A model generated the notes under the pieces. The model did not search any database, was not told the origin of the DNA, and saw only the letters and a program-made list of their open reading frames with translations. Positions 12,266-20,745 of a DNA stretch of 38,255 nt are shown piece by piece (position 1 is the first letter of the stretch; each line of letters begins with the position of its first letter). Origin of the DNA: a virus; the IMG/VR virus record IMGVR_UViG_3300034159_000035, positions 1 through 38,255 of that record, one strand, 5' to 3'. The position numbers and the translations under genes were made by a program.

Positions 12266-14171
12266 GTACGGCAAGTTCCGCTCGGGGCGCACGCCCTACA
12301 TGATCCCGATCGGCCGCGCGTTCCGCCGGTGGCAACTGCGCGAGGTCTATTTCACCATGGCTCGCCAGATGGGCAAGACCAACGGCGGGATCTACAACCC
12401 CATTGGGCAGCGCCTCGACGATGACCCGGTGCCGATCCTCTACATCGGCCCCACGCGCGACAACATCGATGACGTCATCGAGCCCAAGGTCCAGTTCATG
12501 CTCGAAAGCACCCCGAGCCTCTGGAATAAGACCCTCAAGGGCCAGAAGAACAAGAAGCACGCCAAGATGGTCAACGGCGTGTCCCTGCGCTTTGCCTGGG
12601 CCGGGTCCGACACGGGTCTCAAGGCCGATGCCGCGGGCCTGGTCTTCATTGACGAGATCGACGGCATCGAAGCCGACCGCCCGGTGGCCGGCGAGGGCAC
12701 CGTCAAGGACATGGCCGCCGCGATCACGAGCAGCTTCCCAGAAGGGTGTGTGGGTTGTACCTCGACGCCGACGCACGGGGCGGTCGAGAGTGAGCGCCAC
12801 CCGGTTACGGGCCTGGAGCACTGGAGCTATTCCGAGCAAGTCATCTCCGCGATCTGGCGCTACTGGCAGGAGGGCAGCCGCCATGAGTGGGCGGTGCCCT
12901 GCCCGCACTGCAAGGTCTACTTCATCCCGCGCTCGAAATATTTGCGCCCCATCGAACAGGTCACGCCCGATGAGGCCGAGCGCAACGGGCATCTGGCGTG
13001 CCCCAACTGCGGCGGCGAGATCAGGGATAAGCACCGTGTCTGGGCGAATGCCCGCGGCTGCATGGTCGCCCCCGGTCAACTGCCGGCGCCCTACGATCAC
13101 ACCTGGGGCCGGGTCAACGATGACGCGATCGTCGGCCAGGGCTTTCTGCTGCATCTGGATGGTCCCGAGTCGGTCCCCGTGCGCGTGCCGTGGGGCGACT
13201 TCGTGCTGGATCGCTCCGCGTCAAAAGCGAGTTTTTGGGTGTCGGGACTCTGCACTTTCTCCGCCCGTTCGAGCTTTGGCTACATCGCCGAGAAGTTGGT
13301 TACGGCGCTCAAGAGCCTGCTGCCGCAGCGCATCCAAGGCGTGTTCAATACGCTCTTTGGGGAGTGCTATCTGGCCAAGGGCGACACGCCGCCCTGGACC
13401 GAGGTCAAATCCCTGGCCCTGCGATCTGACTACGTGCTGGGGCAAGTCCCGGCACCGGTCACGACGCTGACGGCCGCGGTCGATCTGTCCGACAACGAGC
13501 TGCAATGGGCGGTGCGCGGCTGGGTGCCCAGCGACGATCCCAATCACGAGTCCTACTTGATCCAGAGGGGCGTTTTCTATGGCCCCACCGATCAGGATGA
13601 CGTGTGGAAGTTGCTCAAGGCACGGGTCCTGGAAGCCACCTACGAGGGGCTCAAGATCAGCCTGATGGCGATCGACTCGGGGCACCGCGAGCAGATGGTC
13701 TACGAGTTCTGCAAGCTCAACGACCTGGCGATCCCAACCAAGGGTCGCGACACCATGGATGCCTGGTGGAAGGCCGCCAAACCCGAGGTCGACACCCGCG
13801 GCAAGGTCCGGCGCTATGGCTTAAAATTGTGGCACATCAACACCGACGTGGTGAAAAGCTGGGTGCATTCGCAGGTCAAGCACTCCGCGCGCAAGGAGCT
13901 GGTCTGGCACCTGCCCAGCGATATCGACGATGAATACTGCAAGGAGATCACGTCCGAGTCCCGGCTCATCGACGACCGCGGCGTGCCCTACTGGCGCAAG
14001 CACCGGCCCAATCACTTTCTCGATATCGAGGGGCTGCTGTGGTTCGCCGCCAACCAGATTCAGATCAAGGCCGAGCGGCCGGCGCCGGTCGGGATGCTCA
14101 TCAAGTCACGCAACCATGATGCTATGGTGTCATGGCAAGCGGATGATCCGTGGCTTCAAGGGGCTGGTTGA
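12141..14171 (+). CDS. Terminase large subunit, lambda GpA family
   Basis: 676 aa (lambda gpA is 641). ATG 12141 is preceded by GGAGG. Packaging ATPase: Walker A-type MARQMGKT at residues 73-80 and Walker B LVFIDEID at 167-174. Two cysteine pairs, CPHC (254-257) and CPNC (287-290), give the zinc-finger-like insertion typical of the GpA family. The C-terminal nuclease has AAVDLSDNEL with D448 and MAIDSGH with D512 as likely metal ligands. It cuts concatemers at cos-like ends and drives DNA into the prohead through the portal. Complete, with all active-site elements. Confidence 0.95.
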   Translation: MNLPASQRAFAALAAQIVRPPPDRTPDQWADKNRQLPRGSAEYGKFRSGRTPYMIPIGRAFRRWQLREVYFTMARQMGKTNGGIYNPIGQRLDDDPVPILYIGPTRDNIDDVIEPKVQFMLESTPSLWNKTLKGQKNKKHAKMVNGVSLRFAWAGSDTGLKADAAGLVFIDEIDGIEADRPVAGEGTVKDMAAAITSSFPEGCVGCTSTPTHGAVESERHPVTGLEHWSYSEQVISAIWRYWQEGSRHEWAVPCPHCKVYFIPRSKYLRPIEQVTPDEAERNGHLACPNCGGEIRDKHRVWANARGCMVAPGQLPAPYDHTWGRVNDDAIVGQGFLLHLDGPESVPVRVPWGDFVLDRSASKASFWVSGLCTFSARSSFGYIAEKLVTALKSLLPQRIQGVFNTLFGECYLAKGDTPPWTEVKSLALRSDYVLGQVPAPVTTLTAAVDLSDNELQWAVRGWVPSDDPNHESYLIQRGVFYGPTDQDDVWKLLKARVLEATYEGLKISLMAIDSGHREQMVYEFCKLNDLAIPTKGRDTMDAWWKAAKPEVDTRGKVRRYGLKLWHINTDVVKSWVHSQVKHSARKELVWHLPSDIDDEYCKEITSESRLIDDRGVPYWRKHRPNHFLDIEGLLWFAANQIQIKAERPAPVGMLIKSRNHDAMVSWQADDPWLQGAG

Positions 14172-14194
14172 ATTTTCCTTTGGAGAACGTTGTT

Positions 14195-14476
14195 ATGCCG
14201 AATATTACTAATGAAGCTGCGGAAATATTGATTGAAACACTAATGGATCGACTGAAAAAAACTGAAGAGGGTTTAGCGAACAAGTGTGAAGAAACCTTTC
14301 TTATATATATGTTTTTAGGTGAAAGAAGAAAAGACGCATTACCAGACTGGATCAAGTATGTGTATGAACAACAGCCGGAACTTGCAAAGGATATTGTGGC
14401 TAAATATCACGTCGATACAATTGATTTGTCCACACTTGAGTGTAGCGCGTCAGACTTTAAGTCTTGGAAGGAATAA
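14195..14476 (+). CDS. AT-rich moron between terminase and head genes, 93 aa
   Basis: ATG 14195 with GGAG 9 nt upstream. The gene is strikingly AT-rich and uses A/T-ending codons (AAA, ATA, TTA), unlike the GC-rich terminase and portal genes on both sides. The product is acidic and all-helical (AAEILIETLMDRLKKTEEGL..., ...DWIKYVYEQQPELAKDIVAK). These are the usual marks of a recently acquired moron inserted in the packaging module. Candidates for such genes include anti-CRISPR, superinfection exclusion or anti-restriction proteins, but nothing in the sequence selects one. No own promoter or terminator was identified. Confidence 0.8.
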   Translation: MPNITNEAAEILIETLMDRLKKTEEGLANKCEETFLIYMFLGERRKDALPDWIKYVYEQQPELAKDIVAKYHVDTIDLSTLECSASDFKSWKE

Positions 14477-14493
14477 CAGTGAACTAGACCGAA

Positions 14494-14838
14494 ATGCGCC
14501 TCCTTGACTTCGTGGTCCTCCGCTTCGCCAACGCCATCGCCGCCCACGGCATCGATGAAGCGGTGGTGCGCGCCGAGGCCGCGCAGTTCGAGAGTGCCAT
14601 CCGCTCCCTCTACGGCGGACGCGAGAGCTACATCCACGGTCCCGATCTGGCGGCGCGCAATGCGTGTCTACTGGCCGACTTCAACGAGCTGGTGACCGGC
14701 GGCATGGCGATCGGCCAGGCGCGCGATCAGGTGTGCGGGCACTACGGGATCCGCCGCACGACCTTTTATCGCATCCTCAATGACCGACCACGCCTCAATG
14801 AGTCCGTCATTTACCCTGGAAGTCGTACACACCAGTAG
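14494..14838 (+). CDS. Mor-like helix-turn-helix protein, 114 aa
   Basis: ATG 14494, weak ribosome site. Residues about 50-100 read RNACLLADFNELV...IGQARDQVCGHYGIRRTTFYRIL, a helix plus HTH resembling the Mor/C activators of Mu-like phages ('F......A...VA..YGIS..T.YRI'). The N-terminal part is helical and could dimerise. A putative transcription factor placed between terminase and gpW is unusual for lambda-type modules. It could regulate late genes or be part of the adjoining moron insertion. The alternative is a non-regulatory head protein with a chance HTH. Confidence 0.6.
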   Translation: MRLLDFVVLRFANAIAAHGIDEAVVRAEAAQFESAIRSLYGGRESYIHGPDLAARNACLLADFNELVTGGMAIGQARDQVCGHYGIRRTTFYRILNDRPRLNESVIYPGSRTHQ

Positions 14839-14853
14839 TCTACGTTTCGTGGC

Positions 14854-15135
14854 ATGGATGCCGCACTGCAAGCCCAACCGATCGAGACCCTGCTCCTCTG
14901 GCGCGACGAGGCCGTGCGCGGGCGCCATGACATCTTGTCCGGCAAGAAAGCCTACCAGGTCGCCAACGGCGGCCAGATGCGCACCTTCAACCACAACAAC
15001 ATCGATGCGCTCAACGCCTATATTGCCGAGCTGCAAGACGCCATCACGTGTCGCGAGTCCGGCCGCTCAACCGGTGGGCCGATCCACTACGGCATGGGCT
15101 TTCCGATCTCGGGCCGGGGCGGATTTCGTTGGTAA
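14854..15135 (+). CDS. Head-tail joining protein, gpW-like
   Basis: 93 aa; ATG 14854. Residues 8-65 match the compact gpW plan: a helix (IETLLLWRDEAVRGRHDILSG), a beta hairpin (QVANGGQMRTFNH) and a second helix (NIDALNAYIAELQDAI). Lambda gpW is 68 aa, so there is a glycine-rich C-terminal extension here. gpW plugs the portal channel after packaging and prepares it for tail attachment. Position immediately before the portal gene is as in lambda. Confidence 0.8.
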   Translation: MDAALQAQPIETLLLWRDEAVRGRHDILSGKKAYQVANGGQMRTFNHNNIDALNAYIAELQDAITCRESGRSTGGPIHYGMGFPISGRGGFRW

Positions 15136-16784
15136 GCAAGCCCCATTTCAAGCCGCCCGCGGCCCTGCTCTATAGCGCGGCCTACCAAAGCTCGCACGCG
15201 GCGGCGAGCCACGACGACCCGGCGATGGTCGGCTGGTATCCGTCCTCGCAGTCAGCCGACGCTGATCTGATCGATGAACTGCCGCTCATCCGCGAGCGCA
15301 ACATCGACTTGGAGCGCAACAACGGCTACGTGGCCGGCGCCAACCAGGTCTTCAAGGACAATATCGTCGGGCACCAGTTACGCCTCAATCCCGGCCCGGT
15401 CTTGCAACTGTTGGAATGGGATGCGGACCAGGGCGAAGAGTGGGGCCGCGAGGTGCGGGCGCAGTTCGAGTCCTGGGCCAACTCCCCGGTGGAGATCGAC
15501 GCGGCCAAGGATCTAAACCTGCGGGGCCTCACCATCCAAGCGCTTGGCGCGTGGTTCTTGACCGGCAATGCCCTGGCCCTGCCGATCTGGCGCCCGCGCG
15601 AGGGCTGCCGCTGGAACACCCGTATTCAGACGGTCGAGGCTCATCGGCTCGAAAGTCCGCCCTTTTTCCAGTCCTACACTCGGTCGATGCGCGGCGGCAA
15701 AGAAATAGACCGCGACGGCGCCCCGGTGGCGTACTGGTTTCGCAAGACGCAGCCGGGTGATGAGCGCTTCGACCCCATCGGCACGGCGACCGATCCATTT
15801 CAGTTTCGGCGCGTGCCCGCGTTTTACCCATGGGGCCGGCGGCGCGTGATCCATCTTTTTGACAAGGAGCGCTCGGGTCAGTCGGTGGGCAAGCCGATCG
15901 TGGCGGCGATCATGCGCGAGTTTCGCATGGCGACCCAATACCCACGGGTTGAGCTGCAAGCCACCATCGCCAATTCCCTGGTGGCCGGCGTTCTGGAATC
16001 CAATCTGGACGGCGAGACGAACAACAACATTTTCAATAGCTATCAGGATCGCAACGACTCCAACAGAAGTGGCGCGGAAGCATATTGGAAAGATGCGATG
16101 GATGGTGCTCGCAGGTCGGCAACCCTCAAGCCGGGCGCGACCTTGGCCCTCCCCCTCGGGGCCAAGTTCGTCGGGTTCACTCCCAACCGGCCCAATAATT
16201 CCTTCGACAAGTTCATGAACTCGGTCCTGCACAACATCGGTGCCGGGCTGAATATCCCCTATGAACTGCTCACCAAGGATTTCACGCAAACCAACTACTC
16301 CAGCGCCCGCGCGGCCATGCTCGAAGCCTGGCGGCACTTCCTCAGTAAGCGCGCCTGGCTGGAGGAAAACTGGCTCAATCCAATCTATGAGCTGTGGCTT
16401 GAAGAGGCCGTCAACGCGGGCGTGGTAACCGCCCCCGGCTTCTACGACAGCCGCTACGCCTATTGCGCGACCCGCAAGTGGACGATGACCGGCCGCGGTT
16501 GGGTGGATCCATCCAAAGAGGCCCAAGGCGCCCAGGTGCGCATGGACTCCCGCATTTCCAGCCTCGCCCAGGAGTGTGCCGAGCAAGGCAACGACTGGAT
16601 GGAGGTCATCGACCAAATCAAGATTATCGAGGACTACGCCAACGAGAAGGGCGTGCAGCTCTACGCCGCGGCCAGCCAAGGCGCGGGCGTGGCCGGCGCG
16701 GTCGATCTGGCGGCGGCCAATGTCGATGGGACTGACCCCAATCCCAACGACAACACCGGGCAGCAGGACCAGCAGGCAGCTTGA
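15129..16784 (+). CDS. Portal protein, lambda gpB family
   Basis: About 551 aa from a TTG at 15129 that overlaps the gpW stop; a GTG at 15048 inside gpW is an alternative. Recognisable segments are RNIDLERNNGYVAGANQVFKDNIVG near the N-terminus ('R..RdL.RNNp.a..ai....N.VG'), NALALPIWRPR, and GAGLNIPYELLTKDFTQTNYSSARAAMLEAWR, the classical lambda-portal block. The C-terminus is Gly/Asp/Gln-rich and disordered. It forms the dodecameric ring at the head vertex for DNA entry and exit. The stop overlaps the protease start (TGATG). Confidence 0.92.
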   Translation: MVSKPHFKPPAALLYSAAYQSSHAAASHDDPAMVGWYPSSQSADADLIDELPLIRERNIDLERNNGYVAGANQVFKDNIVGHQLRLNPGPVLQLLEWDADQGEEWGREVRAQFESWANSPVEIDAAKDLNLRGLTIQALGAWFLTGNALALPIWRPREGCRWNTRIQTVEAHRLESPPFFQSYTRSMRGGKEIDRDGAPVAYWFRKTQPGDERFDPIGTATDPFQFRRVPAFYPWGRRRVIHLFDKERSGQSVGKPIVAAIMREFRMATQYPRVELQATIANSLVAGVLESNLDGETNNNIFNSYQDRNDSNRSGAEAYWKDAMDGARRSATLKPGATLALPLGAKFVGFTPNRPNNSFDKFMNSVLHNIGAGLNIPYELLTKDFTQTNYSSARAAMLEAWRHFLSKRAWLEENWLNPIYELWLEEAVNAGVVTAPGFYDSRYAYCATRKWTMTGRGWVDPSKEAQGAQVRMDSRISSLAQECAEQGNDWMEVIDQIKIIEDYANEKGVQLYAAASQGAGVAGAVDLAAANVDGTDPNPNDNTGQQDQQAA

Positions 16785-18115
16785 TGTCAACCCGCTCCAC
16801 CACCCCCCTGCGCCATTGGGCGCGCGTTTACAACTCGCCGCTCCTGATCCAGCCCAGTGCCCTGGAGGCGATGCTTCCGGGCCTGGAGGCGGCCCTGCGC
16901 GAACTGCGTGACGAGCATCTGGACCCGGAGGCATTTGCCACCCTGGCCCAGGCCCGCAGCGAGCAAACCGGCCTGCGCATGGAGGGCAGTGTGGCCGTCC
17001 TGCCGATCTACGGCCCCCTGGTGCATCGCGGGCGCTATGACGCCGAGTGCAACCGGCTCTTGGGGTATCAAGACATCGCCAATGCCTTCCAGGCGGCGGC
17101 GGCCGACCCCTCCGTGACCGACATCGTGGCGATCTACGACTCCCCCGGCGGTGAAGTGGCCGGGTGCTTCGATACGGTCGATCTGATCGCGCGCATCGCC
17201 GCCCAGAAGCCGGTGCATGCCGCCATTGCCGAGTGTGCCTGTTCGGCGGCCTATGCGCTGGCCAGCGCCAGCACTTCGATCTGCATCTCACAAACCGCTG
17301 TCGCCGGATCCATCGGGGTCTATTGCCGGCACGTCTCCATGGAGGCGTGGCTCAAGAACGAAGGCTACAAGGTCTCGGAGTTCTTCGCCGGCACGCGCAA
17401 GGCCGATGGCACGCCGGTCAAGGATCTTCCCGCCGACGTGGCCGCGCGCATTCAGGGTCGCATCGACACCCTCTACGCCATGTTCGTCGATCTGGTCGCG
17501 GCCAATCTCAACGTCGATCCCGCCCTGATCGTGGCCCAGCAGTCCGACGTCTTCATGGGCAACGAGGCCCTGAGCGCGGGCCTGGCCCAGCGCATTGAAA
17601 CCCCCGACCACTTAATTGCGCGGCTGGCCCAGGCCGGGCGCGATCCGCTCGGGGCGTTCTTGACCCCCTCTCATTCAACCCGCCAAGAGGCACCAACCAT
17701 GTCCGCAGCTATTCCCGAGTCCATCGCGACCGCCCTTGGGGTTGCACCGGATGCGTCCGATGCCGTCGCCCTGGCGGCCATTGCGCACTTGACGGCGGAT
17801 GCCGCCCTCGCCGAGCGCACGCGCATCTTCGCCATCCTCGAACACCCGCTGGCCTTGGATCACCAGCCCCAAGCCATCGCGCTCGCCAAGCTCCCGACGA
17901 TGGATGCCAAGACCGCGGGCGACGTGTTGGCCACCATGCCGGCACCGCAAACCATCCAGGCGACGGCCGACAACCAATTCGCCTCGATGATGACCCGGCT
18001 GGGTAATCCCGACGTGGGTGCCGACAGCAACAGCGGCGAGTCGACGGATGAGGCAGAACTGAAAGCTGGTCGCGAGGCGTGGTCTCGTGCCCTGGCCCCG
18101 GCTGAAACTCGCTGA
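16784..18115 (+). CDS. S49-family head maturation protease with C-terminal scaffold region (gpC-like)
   Basis: 443 aa, ATG 16784. Residues 68-270 form a ClpP/SppA-type fold: VAVLPIYGPLV, IVAIYDSPGGEVAG (119-127), ECACSAAYALASA with Ser154 as the likely nucleophile, and VAGSIGVY (173-180). From about residue 300 the sequence becomes Ala/Pro-rich and helical, as expected for a scaffold. In lambda, gpC is the protease and Nu3 the scaffold from an internal start; this gene has the same layout. The product cleaves scaffold and itself during prohead maturation. Confidence 0.9.
   Translation: MSTRSTTPLRHWARVYNSPLLIQPSALEAMLPGLEAALRELRDEHLDPEAFATLAQARSEQTGLRMEGSVAVLPIYGPLVHRGRYDAECNRLLGYQDIANAFQAAAADPSVTDIVAIYDSPGGEVAGCFDTVDLIARIAAQKPVHAAIAECACSAAYALASASTSICISQTAVAGSIGVYCRHVSMEAWLKNEGYKVSEFFAGTRKADGTPVKDLPADVAARIQGRIDTLYAMFVDLVAANLNVDPALIVAQQSDVFMGNEALSAGLAQRIETPDHLIARLAQAGRDPLGAFLTPSHSTRQEAPTMSAAIPESIATALGVAPDASDAVALAAIAHLTADAALAERTRIFAILEHPLALDHQPQAIALAKLPTMDAKTAGDVLATMPAPQTIQATADNQFASMMTRLGNPDVGADSNSGESTDEAELKAGREAWSRALAPAETR
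17699..18115 (+). CDS. Nested in-frame scaffold protein (Nu3-like)
   Basis: 138 aa, same frame and stop as the protease. ATG 17699 (residue 306 of the protease) is preceded by AAGAGG with 8-nt spacing, a good internal ribosome site exactly at the junction between the protease domain and the helical C-terminal part. The product begins MSAAIPESIATALGV, is rich in Ala and acidic residues, and predicted helical, like lambda Nu3. It would be the free scaffold made in excess over the protease fusion. Confidence 0.65.
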   Translation: MSAAIPESIATALGVAPDASDAVALAAIAHLTADAALAERTRIFAILEHPLALDHQPQAIALAKLPTMDAKTAGDVLATMPAPQTIQATADNQFASMMTRLGNPDVGADSNSGESTDEAELKAGREAWSRALAPAETR

Positions 18116-18129
18116 TCGGAGACGTTCCC

Positions 18130-18786
18130 ATGACCACGTTGACTGAAGGCCGTTACCCACTGGAGTTCATCGTCTCGGAGGCGGCCAATGCGAAAAGCCG
18201 CAGCCTCGGCGCCTATCTCGCGGCGGGTCAGAATCTCGATGCGGGCGCCGTTGTTGGCCAGCAATTGCACACCAGTGCGCTCGCCGCCAAGGTGTCTGGA
18301 ACCGGTGATGGCAACGTCGCCGCCGCTGCGGTGACCTTGGGTTCTCAAGCGCGACCGGGTGTCTACAAGCTCACGGCGACCGCTGCCGCGGCCGGCGCCG
18401 GCACCTTCTCGGTCACCACGCCTGACGGTGACCTCCTGCCCAATCTCACGGTCGGCACCGCCTATGTCTCCGATCACATCAACCTAACGGTCCCCGATGG
18501 GGCTACCGATTGGGGTGTCGGCGCGGTCATCTCCGTGACCGTGGCGGGATCGGGCTATTACACGGTGCTCAATCCCAGCGCCAGCGACGGCAGCGAGGTC
18601 GCCGCGGGCATTCTCGCCTTTCCGGTCGATGCCACCCTCGGCGCCAAGCCGGCGGTCTTCATCATCTGGAACGCTGATGTCAATTCCCAGGAGATCGCCT
18701 GGCCGGCGGGCATCACGGCGGGTCAGAAGACAGCGGCCATTGCCCAGCTCGAAGCCCGCAAGATTCGCCTGATCCAAGGCGTCTAA
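18130..18786 (+). CDS. Head decoration protein, gpD-like with inserted domain
   Basis: 218 aa; ATG 18130 with GGAG upstream. The N-terminal arm (TEGRYPLEFIVSEAANAKSRSLG) and C-terminal body (DGSEVAAGILAFPVDATLG..., EIAWPAGITAGQKTAAIAQLEARKIRLI) match lambda gpD, which is 110 aa. Between them, residues about 56-142 are an extra Gly/Ala/Thr-rich beta segment (VYKLTATAAAAGAG, FSVTTPDGD, DWGVGAVISVTV). Trimers bind the expanded capsid and stabilise it; the insertion would project from the capsid surface. Confidence 0.85.
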   Translation: MTTLTEGRYPLEFIVSEAANAKSRSLGAYLAAGQNLDAGAVVGQQLHTSALAAKVSGTGDGNVAAAAVTLGSQARPGVYKLTATAAAAGAGTFSVTTPDGDLLPNLTVGTAYVSDHINLTVPDGATDWGVGAVISVTVAGSGYYTVLNPSASDGSEVAAGILAFPVDATLGAKPAVFIIWNADVNSQEIAWPAGITAGQKTAAIAQLEARKIRLIQGV

Positions 18787-18823
18787 CCGTCTTCTCGCAT
18801 CAACCGTAAGAGGCTTTTGAACC

Positions 18824-19897
18824 ATGGCTCACATGGATATTTTCCACTCCAAGGCGTTCAGCCTCATCGAGATGACCGATGCGGTGAACAAGGTCCCTTA
18901 TGCGCCCACAGCAATCAGCCAACTGGGCCTGTTTGCGGTGCGCCGGGTGCGCACGCCGTTCGTCGCCATTGAAGAGCGCGAGGGCATTCTCACGCTGATC
19001 CCCACCTCGCAGCGCGGCGAGCCGATCAATCGCGACCGCACCCAAGAAAAGCGCGTGCTGCGTAATTTCAACACGGCGCGTTTGGCCGATGCGTCAACCA
19101 TCACCGCCGCCGAGATCGAAGGCGTGCGCGCCTTCGGCACCGAATCGGAGCTGGTCCAGGTCGCCGCCGAGGTCATGCGCCGGGTCAGTGGTGCGACCGG
19201 CATCTTGCGCAATTTCGAGCTGACCTGGGAGCGCATGCGCTTAGGCGCGATCCAGGGCATCGTGCTCGATGCGGACGGCTCGACGCTCTACAACTGGTTC
19301 ACCGAGTTTGGTATCACGCAAGCGGCCGAGATCGACTTCGATTTGGACAATGCAACCCCGGCCCCAGGGGCGGTGCGCAAGCTGTGCAACCTGGTTATCC
19401 GCCAGTCGATGCGCGCCGCGAAAGGCGCCTGGATCGACGGCACGACCTACTTGGTGGCGATCTGCGGAGACGCCTTCTGGGACGATTTGACGCAGAACTC
19501 GGAAGTTCGCAGCACCTATCTCAACACCCAACAGGCGGCCGATCTGCGTCAGATCAATCTGCCCTTCGAGACCTTCCGCTACGGCGGCATCGTCTGGATG
19601 AACTATCGCGGCACCGACGACACCGATGCGGCTCATCCCAATACCGTCGTGGTCCCCACCAACGAGTGCAAGTTCTTCCCCGTGGGCGCTCCCGGCGCCT
19701 TCACCGCGGTCTTCAGCCCCGGTGAGTTCTTCGGCAGCGTCAATCAGCCGGGACGCGACCTGTACTCGCGCGTGGTCATCGATCCGGATGCTGGCGGCAA
19801 CATGGATCAGGCGTCGTGGGTGAAAACCGAGTTGTACAGCTATCCGCTGTTCATTTCCCTGCGGCCGGGAATGCTCCAGCGCGGACGGCGCACCTGA
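18824..19897 (+). CDS. Major capsid protein, lambda gpE family
   Basis: 357 aa (lambda gpE 341). ATG 18824. Typical features are the N-terminal MDIFHSKAFSLIEMTDAVN, GLFAVRRVRTPFVAIEER, LIPTSQRGEP, an acidic/aromatic C-terminal region with FFPVGAPGAFTAVFSPGEF, and the end LFISLRPGMLQRG. HK97-fold capsid subunit forming the icosahedral shell. It follows the decoration gene by 38 nt, as in lambda D-E order. Confidence 0.95.
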   Translation: MAHMDIFHSKAFSLIEMTDAVNKVPYAPTAISQLGLFAVRRVRTPFVAIEEREGILTLIPTSQRGEPINRDRTQEKRVLRNFNTARLADASTITAAEIEGVRAFGTESELVQVAAEVMRRVSGATGILRNFELTWERMRLGAIQGIVLDADGSTLYNWFTEFGITQAAEIDFDLDNATPAPGAVRKLCNLVIRQSMRAAKGAWIDGTTYLVAICGDAFWDDLTQNSEVRSTYLNTQQAADLRQINLPFETFRYGGIVWMNYRGTDDTDAAHPNTVVVPTNECKFFPVGAPGAFTAVFSPGEFFGSVNQPGRDLYSRVVIDPDAGGNMDQASWVKTELYSYPLFISLRPGMLQRGRRT

Positions 19898-19902
19898 CGA
19901 CG

Positions 19903-20229
19903 ATGGAGCGCGCGGCCTTTCGCCCGACCGACACGGAAGTTGAACTCGCCAGGGACATCTTCAGCGGGTTGGCCAAGCCTGGGTTCTACCAGGGGCAGCC
20001 GGTGCAGTTGCAATGGATCAGCGGCAGCATGGAGCTGGAGGGCGACATCGACAGTGCCCTGCGCCGCCGGCCGTGGGAGGCCGCGCCGACGGTCTATGCC
20101 CTGTGGGAACAGATCCCGGAGCCGCGCGAAGGCGAGCGGCTGTGGATCGTTACTGGCGGCCCGGTCTTCAGGATCGCCGGTATCGCGCCCGAGGGTGCCC
20201 TGTGGCGTCTTGACCTGATCCCGGAGTAG
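19903..20229 (+). CDS. Head-tail joining / head completion protein (putative)
   Basis: 108 aa; ATG 19903, 6 nt after the capsid stop. A beta-rich small protein (PGFYQGQPVQLQWISGSM..., GERLWIVTGGPVFRIAGIAP...). In lambda the next genes after E are FI and FII; size, beta content and position suggest a head-completion or FII-like connector role. There is no diagnostic motif, so this rests on synteny. Confidence 0.65.
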   Translation: MERAAFRPTDTEVELARDIFSGLAKPGFYQGQPVQLQWISGSMELEGDIDSALRRRPWEAAPTVYALWEQIPEPREGERLWIVTGGPVFRIAGIAPEGALWRLDLIPE

Positions 20230-20234
20230 GCGCC

Positions 20235-20714
20235 ATGGCGGACGCGAGCGTCGAGCAGCAGGTCGCTGGATGGTTTGCCGAGCGCTTGGCACAGATTCGC
20301 ACCAGCGTGGGCTACGCAATGACGCTTGACTCATCGCGCATCTTTATCGATGGAGACCCGGAGAATGAGGAAGCTCCCACCGTGCCTTTTGCGGAGTATG
20401 ACGACAACCAAGGGTCATGGTCCGATGCGGCGAATACCAGCGGCAAGAGTGCGATCCATCAGTATCAACCGACGGTCAAAATCACCGTACAAGCGGGTGC
20501 CGCCGACTACAAAGCGGTGGCCCGCGGGGTTTTCGATGACGTGGTACGCGCCTGCGCGCATGACGGCTGGTGCGTGGGCGTGCCGCTCGGCGTCAACTCC
20601 ATTCTTCCCGATAGCTGGGCGCGGCAACGCCGGGATGGAAACTATCTCGATGTCGCCATCACCTTCACCGTGCGCCTTGCGGTGGACACCCGCAGCCGCC
20701 CCCTTATTTCCTGA
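20235..20714 (+). CDS. Tail terminator / minor tail protein (U- or Z-like, putative)
   Basis: 159 aa; ATG 20235. The N-terminal helix VEQQVAGWFAERLAQIRTSVGY, a central beta region and a C-terminal strand ITFTVRLAVDTRS match the general plan of phage tail-terminator and completion proteins. It lies directly before the tail-tube gene, where lambda has Z and U. Assignment to U versus Z cannot be made by eye. Confidence 0.65.
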   Translation: MADASVEQQVAGWFAERLAQIRTSVGYAMTLDSSRIFIDGDPENEEAPTVPFAEYDDNQGSWSDAANTSGKSAIHQYQPTVKITVQAGAADYKAVARGVFDDVVRACAHDGWCVGVPLGVNSILPDSWARQRRDGNYLDVAITFTVRLAVDTRSRPLIS

Positions 20715-20745
20715 CTAATCCCTATCCCCGCGGAGTATCGACACC

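Noticed and set aside
12147-13154. 335-codon minus-strand open frame over the terminase
   Set aside because: Antisense to the well-supported GpA-family ATPase domain.
12403-13470. 355-codon plus-strand open frame in another register of the terminase gene
   Set aside because: Out-of-frame shadow, rich in Arg/Ser/Pro, with no ribosome site.
15513-17291. 592-codon minus-strand open frame
   Set aside because: Spans portal and protease genes antisense; Arg/Pro/Gly/His-rich shadow with no domain sense.
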